A stretch of DNA of 11,393 nt from Bifidobacteriaceae bacterium (GTDB lineage: Bacteria > Actinomycetota > Actinomycetes > Actinomycetales > WQXJ01). The stretch covers positions 1 to 11,393 of the forward strand of contig JAISTN010000085.1 in NCBI GenBank assembly GCA_031272565.1, given 5' to 3'. The translations under genes and the position numbers were made by a program. Below, in pieces: positions 7,898 through 11,393 of the stretch; position 1 is the stretch's first letter, and every line of letters starts with the position of its first letter. Under the pieces are notes generated by a model. It ran no database searches, was not told where the DNA came from, and was given only the letters and a program-made list of their open reading frames with translations.

Positions 7898-8150
7898 GCG
7901 CGGGGCGAACGCTTCCCTCTATTCTGACATGCACCCACCCCGGCACCGCCCCCGCGACTTGACTCAGGAGAAAGGTCCGGGAAGCGCAACGCTTGCCTCA
8001 GATGAGAATGTCCGCATGGCGGTGGGCCTGGCCTGGGGCCGCGACGACTGGCTGGGGATGAGGGGGTTGGTTGGCTTGGCTGGCGGCGGCAAGTTGGGGA
8101 GAAGGCGAGTCCGCGACGTGACCGGGGGCAGGGTCATCAACCTCGGTGAG
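7898..8150. other. Non-coding half of the divergent spacer, P1 side
   Basis: I see no convincing gene here. CAGAAT on the minus strand (7919-7924) is a possible -10 element for P1, but no -35 match stands at the right distance. TTGACT (7959-7964) on the plus strand likewise has no -10 partner. The near-repeat ACGCTTCCCTC (7909-7919) and ACGCTTGCCTC (7989-7999) is spaced 80 bp, and the second overlaps the small palindrome AAGCGCAACGCTT (7982-7994). Bases 8050-8100 are G-rich on the plus strand. A weak hairpin TGACC/GGTCA lies at 8119-8136. No promoter can be assigned with confidence. Confidence 0.5.
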
Positions 8151-8206
8151 CTTCACGCCGATCCTGGTCAATCTTGGGTCGGGTTTTGACCAGAATCGCT
8201 CTGAAG
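8151..8206. repeat. Palindromic repeat element, copy 1
   Basis: Two 21-nt arms (8151-8171 and 8186-8206) are inverted repeats with 17 of 21 positions matching, around a 14-nt loop. The mismatches are a 3-nt internal loop and one single position. The inner stem is CTGGTCAA/TTGACCAG. A second copy begins 75 bp downstream. It could be a leader RNA structure, an operator built on TTGACC half-sites, or a dispersed REP-like unit. Confidence 0.75.
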
Positions 8207-8225
8207 GTCCCCCCCCCAGCCGGGC

Positions 8226-8281
8226 CTTCACGCCGATCTTGGTCAATCTTGGGCCGCGCCTTGACCAGAATCGCGCTGGAG
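8226..8281. repeat. Palindromic repeat element, copy 2
   Basis: This has the same architecture as the copy at 8151: arms at 8226-8246 and 8261-8281 and a 14-nt loop. Two of the three changes within the arms turn a Watson-Crick pair into a G-U pair in a plus-strand RNA, and the third lies in the unpaired internal loop. The loop itself carries four changes. The pattern favours a folded plus-strand RNA, which would place the element in the leader of P2 if transcription starts upstream. With only two copies this is suggestive, not proof. Confidence 0.75.
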
Positions 8282-8365
8282 GTCGCCCGGTGGGGACAAC
8301 TCCCCATGGCGCGGCGACGCCAAACCTGCTTCAATTCAATTAGCCCCAAGAGCGGTCCCCATCCC
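8282..8365 (+). other. P2 leader with a short hairpin and a weak promoter candidate
   Basis: The inverted repeat TGGGGA (8291-8296) and TCCCCA (8301-8306) around CAAC forms a 6-bp hairpin. TGCTTCAAT (8327-8335), in an AT-richer patch just before the ribosome binding site, resembles an extended -10 element, but no good -35 precedes it. Either this is a weak or activator-dependent promoter, or transcription starts further upstream. Confidence 0.35.
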
Positions 8366-8373
8366 AAGGAGGT
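8366..8373 (+). promoter_or_regulatory. Ribosome binding site of P2
   Basis: AAGGAGGT ends 8 nt before the ATG at 8382. It is a strong Shine-Dalgarno sequence, closely matching the site used by the divergent paralogue P1, and it fixes the P2 start. Confidence 0.88.
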
Positions 8374-8381
8374 CCTACCGC

Positions 8382-11300
8382 ATGCGACCCCAGACGCCTG
8401 CCACTGGTTGGCTGGTCTCCCAGGCAGACCAGACCACCCGGCCAACGCCTCACGGCCGGCCCCACGGCAAGCACCGTGGCCTGCGCCGCTGGCTGGCCGG
8501 GGGCGCCGTTGGCGCGCTGGTGGCCGGGCTGGGAGTGGCCGCTTATGTCCAGCCGGGCATGGCCAAGGCTGAGACCATCATGAACGACGCGGCGGTCTGG
8601 GTGACCAACCAGGACCGCCAACTAGTGGGCCGCTTCAACGCCGCCGCCCAGGCGCTGGACGGCGCACTGCTGGTGGACCCAGGCAGCTTCGACGTCATCC
8701 AGGATGGCGATACGGCCATCTTGACCCACTATGGCCAGGACCAACTCCAGCCCATCTCGGTCACCTTCCTGACCATTGCCGGGGGCATTGCCCTGCCCAA
8801 GGCCACCGAGGCCAAACTGGGCGGCGGCCGGGCCGCCATGCTGCACCCGGCCAGCGGGCGGCTGTGGATCATGGCGAACAGCGAACTGGGTGGCTTCGAC
8901 CCCACCGCCACCACTCCAACCACCAAGAACCTGAGCGACCAAACCGGCTTCGCCGTGGGCCAGGACGGCACCGTCCACGTGGCCGATCCTTTGGCCGGCC
9001 AACTGACCTCGTGGCTCCCGGACGGCACCTTCACCACCCTTGAGTTGCCGGGCATCACGCCCGATGCCGTGCCACAGGTGAGCGCCATCGGCGACCAGGC
9101 GGTGGTCTTGGACCCCAGCACCAACACGGTCTACCTGCCAAACGGCGACCAGGTCACCATCCCCGCTACCACCAGCCAACCCGACACCGACCACCAAACC
9201 CAGCCGGCCAAGTTGCAGCAACCAGGACCAGACGCCAGCACGGCGGTGGTCCAGACCAACGCTGGCCTGTGGGTGGTGCCACTGGAAGGCGGCGAACCAA
9301 GCCGCCTCCTGGAGAACCTGGACAAGGCAGCCACACTCGCCGGCACTCCAACCGCGCCGGCCGTGGTGGCAGGTTGTGTTTACGCGGTGTGGAACAACAG
9401 CGGGGCCTTCGCCCGGGACTGCGAGGGCCAGGACAACGACCTGATCGACCAGGTCCCCCGGATCGACCAAGACTCGGACCTGAAGCTACGGGTCAACCGG
9501 GACCGGGTGGTGTTGAACATCGTGCCAACCGGACAGGTCTTTTCCGTCACCGGCAAACTGATTCAGCTTGACACCTGGGACGCGGTCGAACCGAGCCAAG
9601 TGGCCGGCGACTCCAACGAAGAATCGAACACCCACACCCAGGAACTGGCCAACGCGGAGCGCGGCGAACAGCAACCCCCGGAGGCCAGCCCCGACGAATT
9701 TGGGGTCCGGCCCGGCCGCTCGGTGGTGCTGAACGTGACCCGCAACGACGCCGACCCGAACGGTGACTTGTTGACGGTCGAATTGGTGGGCGAACAACCC
9801 AGTGCTGTCGGCACGGTCCAGACCGTTTCGGGGGGCCGGGCGTTGCAGATCCAGGTCAGCCCGGACGCCACCGGCCAGGCCAGTTTCATCTACCAGGCCG
9901 ATGACGGCATGGGCGGCACCGACCAGGCCCAGGTGACGGTCAAAGTGGTGCCGGACACCACCAACTTGCCACCGGAACAGGTCCTGGTGGACGGCACCTC
10001 GCTGCTGGGGGCAGGCGCGACAGCCAGCTATGACGTCCTCAACGACTGGCAGGACCCGGAAGGCGACGCGCTCTACTTGGTCTCAGCCACATTGGACCAA
10101 ACCGACACTCAGGACACGCTGTTAAGCCGCGCGGACGGCGTGGTCACCTTCCAGGACGCCGGCCAGTCGACCGGCATCAAGCTGGTCCACGTGGTGGTGT
10201 CCGATGGCGTCAACAAGGCCGCCGGCACGTTCGGCTTCGATGTGCGTGAACCGGGCAGCGCGCCGCCCATCGCCAACGTTGACCACGCCATCGGCGCGGT
10301 GGGGGCAGAACTGACCATCAACGTGCTGGACAACGACGCCGACCCGGATGCCCGCGGCCTGCGGGTGACGGAACTTGAACTGGACCCGGCCGAATATCCA
10401 GGGATTTCGGTCGAGTGGCATGAAACGGGCGAGGTGACTCTGAAGGCCAACCAGGCCGGCACCAGCTACCTGCCCTATCAGATGACGGATGGCAAGTCCC
10501 AGGCCGAGGGCTGGATCCGGCTGGACGCGACCGTCACCGAGGGCGCTTCAGAACAACCGCCGGCGGCCGTGGCGGACAAGGCCCTGCTGCCCACCGGCAG
10601 CAACGTCCTGGTCAACGTACTGGGCAACGACGTGGACCCGGCCGGCGGCGTGCTGATCCTGACCGGAGTCGAGGTGCCCGCCGGGGCGCCGGTGTCGGCT
10701 TCGGTTCTGGAACACCAGACCTTGCGTGTCAACGACCTGGGCGGTGGTTTCACCGGACCGGTCAACCTGACCTACACGGTGCAGGGCCTGGCGGGTGAAG
10801 CCCAGGGCACGGTGACGGTCTTGTCGGTGCCGCCGCCGGCGGTGCAGCAGCCACCGGTGGTGCTGGATGACACGGCCACGGTCCGGGCGGGCGACATCGT
10901 CACGATCTACCCGCTGGACAACGACTACCACCCGAACGGCTTGCCGTTCGCTTTGGTGGAGGATTCGGCCGTCAAACTGGATGATTCCCAGGATGGCCTG
11001 CTGTTCACCACCGGCGACACGGTCAGGTTCCACGCCGGCACCCAGGCCGGCACGGTGCGGGTCTCATATCAGGTGGCAGACCAGGTCAACGACCCGGTCA
11101 GCGGCACCATCACCATTGAGGTGGTGGCGCTGAACCTGGATACCAACCGGCGCCCGGTGCCACAACCGATTGAGGGCGGCGCGGTGGCCGGCACTACCAC
11201 GCTGGTGGCGCTGCCCCTGGACGGGGTTGACCCGGATGGTGACTACGTCCGGTTTGCGGGCTTTTCGCAAGCCCCGGCCTTGGGCGAGGCGGTGGTGGAC

Positions 11301-11393
11301 CAGGGTGTGCTGGCCTACACGGCCAACTCTGACGCCTCCGGCCTGGATGTCTTCACTTATCTGGTGGAGGACCGCTGGGGCGCCCAAGCCACG
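8382..11393 (+). CDS. Giant membrane-anchored Ig-like domain protein, paralogue of P1, 3' partial (P2)
   Basis: The frame from the ATG at 8382 is open for 1004 codons to the window edge with no stop, so the C-terminus is missing. Visible order: short cytoplasmic tail (1-36, basic); membrane helix (about 37-56, N-in and C-out); motif NDAAVWVTN (68-76); propeller-like region (about 105-395) with Cys331, Cys347 and VNRDRVVLN (371-379); then Ig/cadherin-like repeats at about 436-522, 530-621, 627-716, 726-814, 824-915 and 925-1004. Each has a direct counterpart in P1, including the variant NDYHP in the fifth repeat instead of NDxDP. In that repeat I count about 47 of 68 identical residues by hand. 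Differences from P1: a much shorter tail, more Gln/Asn/Asp, and no Cys pair in the sixth repeat. Role inferred as for P1: a long surface or wall-spanning protein. Whether P2 also ends in fibronectin type III repeats cannot be seen. Confidence 0.93.
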   Translation, partial: MRPQTPATGWLVSQADQTTRPTPHGRPHGKHRGLRRWLAGGAVGALVAGLGVAAYVQPGMAKAETIMNDAAVWVTNQDRQLVGRFNAAAQALDGALLVDPGSFDVIQDGDTAILTHYGQDQLQPISVTFLTIAGGIALPKATEAKLGGGRAAMLHPASGRLWIMANSELGGFDPTATTPTTKNLSDQTGFAVGQDGTVHVADPLAGQLTSWLPDGTFTTLELPGITPDAVPQVSAIGDQAVVLDPSTNTVYLPNGDQVTIPATTSQPDTDHQTQPAKLQQPGPDASTAVVQTNAGLWVVPLEGGEPSRLLENLDKAATLAGTPTAPAVVAGCVYAVWNNSGAFARDCEGQDNDLIDQVPRIDQDSDLKLRVNRDRVVLNIVPTGQVFSVTGKLIQLDTWDAVEPSQVAGDSNEESNTHTQELANAERGEQQPPEASPDEFGVRPGRSVVLNVTRNDADPNGDLLTVELVGEQPSAVGTVQTVSGGRALQIQVSPDATGQASFIYQADDGMGGTDQAQVTVKVVPDTTNLPPEQVLVDGTSLLGAGATASYDVLNDWQDPEGDALYLVSATLDQTDTQDTLLSRADGVVTFQDAGQSTGIKLVHVVVSDGVNKAAGTFGFDVREPGSAPPIANVDHAIGAVGAELTINVLDNDADPDARGLRVTELELDPAEYPGISVEWHETGEVTLKANQAGTSYLPYQMTDGKSQAEGWIRLDATVTEGASEQPPAAVADKALLPTGSNVLVNVLGNDVDPAGGVLILTGVEVPAGAPVSASVLEHQTLRVNDLGGGFTGPVNLTYTVQGLAGEAQGTVTVLSVPPPAVQQPPVVLDDTATVRAGDIVTIYPLDNDYHPNGLPFALVEDSAVKLDDSQDGLLFTTGDTVRFHAGTQAGTVRVSYQVADQVNDPVSGTITIEVVALNLDTNRRPVPQPIEGGAVAGTTTLVALPLDGVDPDGDYVRFAGFSQAPALGEAVVDQGVLAYTANSDASGLDVFTYLVEDRWGAQAT

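Noticed and set aside
7884..7946. Upstream start for P1 adding 21 residues
   Set aside because: The downstream ATG has AGGAGGT at 7 nt, while the upstream ATG lacks a comparable site. The extra residues also read through the ribosome binding site.
7959..7964. TTGACT as a plus-strand -35 element
   Set aside because: No -10-like hexamer follows at 16-19 bp, and it lies over 400 bp from P2.
8146..8343. Small open frames through the palindromic repeats, giving 25-residue peptide repeats on either strand
   Set aside because: The 75-bp period keeps any frame in register, so repeated peptides are automatic. In the plus frame starting at 8152 I count one synonymous change and five amino-acid changes between copies, and base pairing is preserved better than protein sequence.
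8622..9470. Minus-strand open frame of 282 codons
   Set aside because: It is antisense to P2, whose plus-strand frame is continuous and homologous to P1. No family is recognisable in the minus frame.

Overview
The window is high-GC DNA with GC-rich codon use, strong AGGAGG-type ribosome binding sites, and a class B penicillin-binding protein of the actinobacterial PbpA type. This points to an Actinomycetota chromosome. The genus cannot be fixed from the sequence.

Layout: (1) Bases 1-1175, plus strand, hold the C-terminal part of a PbpA-like peptidoglycan transpeptidase; its N-terminus lies outside the window. (2) Bases 1176-1376 are a convergent intergenic spacer. It holds a nested palindrome that begins at the PBP stop codon, a pair of exact 18-bp direct repeats, and a stem-loop directly after the stop of the next gene. 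(3) Bases 1377-7883, minus strand, encode a giant single-pass membrane protein of 2168 residues, called P1 here. Its order is: Thr/Pro-rich cytoplasmic tail, one membrane helix, a propeller-like ectodomain, about 11 bacterial Ig/cadherin-like repeats, about five fibronectin type III repeats and a terminal beta domain. (4) Bases 7884-8381 are a divergent spacer of about 500 bp with a tandem pair of 56-bp palindromic elements. (5) From 8382 to the window end, plus strand, a second giant gene (P2) is open for 1004 codons and runs off the edge. P2 is a collinear paralogue of P1: membrane helix, propeller-like domain, conserved Cys pair, and the first six Ig repeats in the same order.

The main point of interest is this head-to-head pair of paralogous giant surface proteins sharing one repeat-bearing control region, beside a cell-wall synthesis gene. 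Both proteins are predicted to have the N-terminus inside and a very long chain outside the membrane, suited to spanning or organising the cell wall. From memory of the family, proteins of this architecture in other actinobacteria often lie next to MoxR ATPase, DUF58, transglutaminase-like, PP2C and FHA genes. None of these is visible here; if present they would lie downstream of P2. How the PBP and the giant proteins work together is inference from position only.
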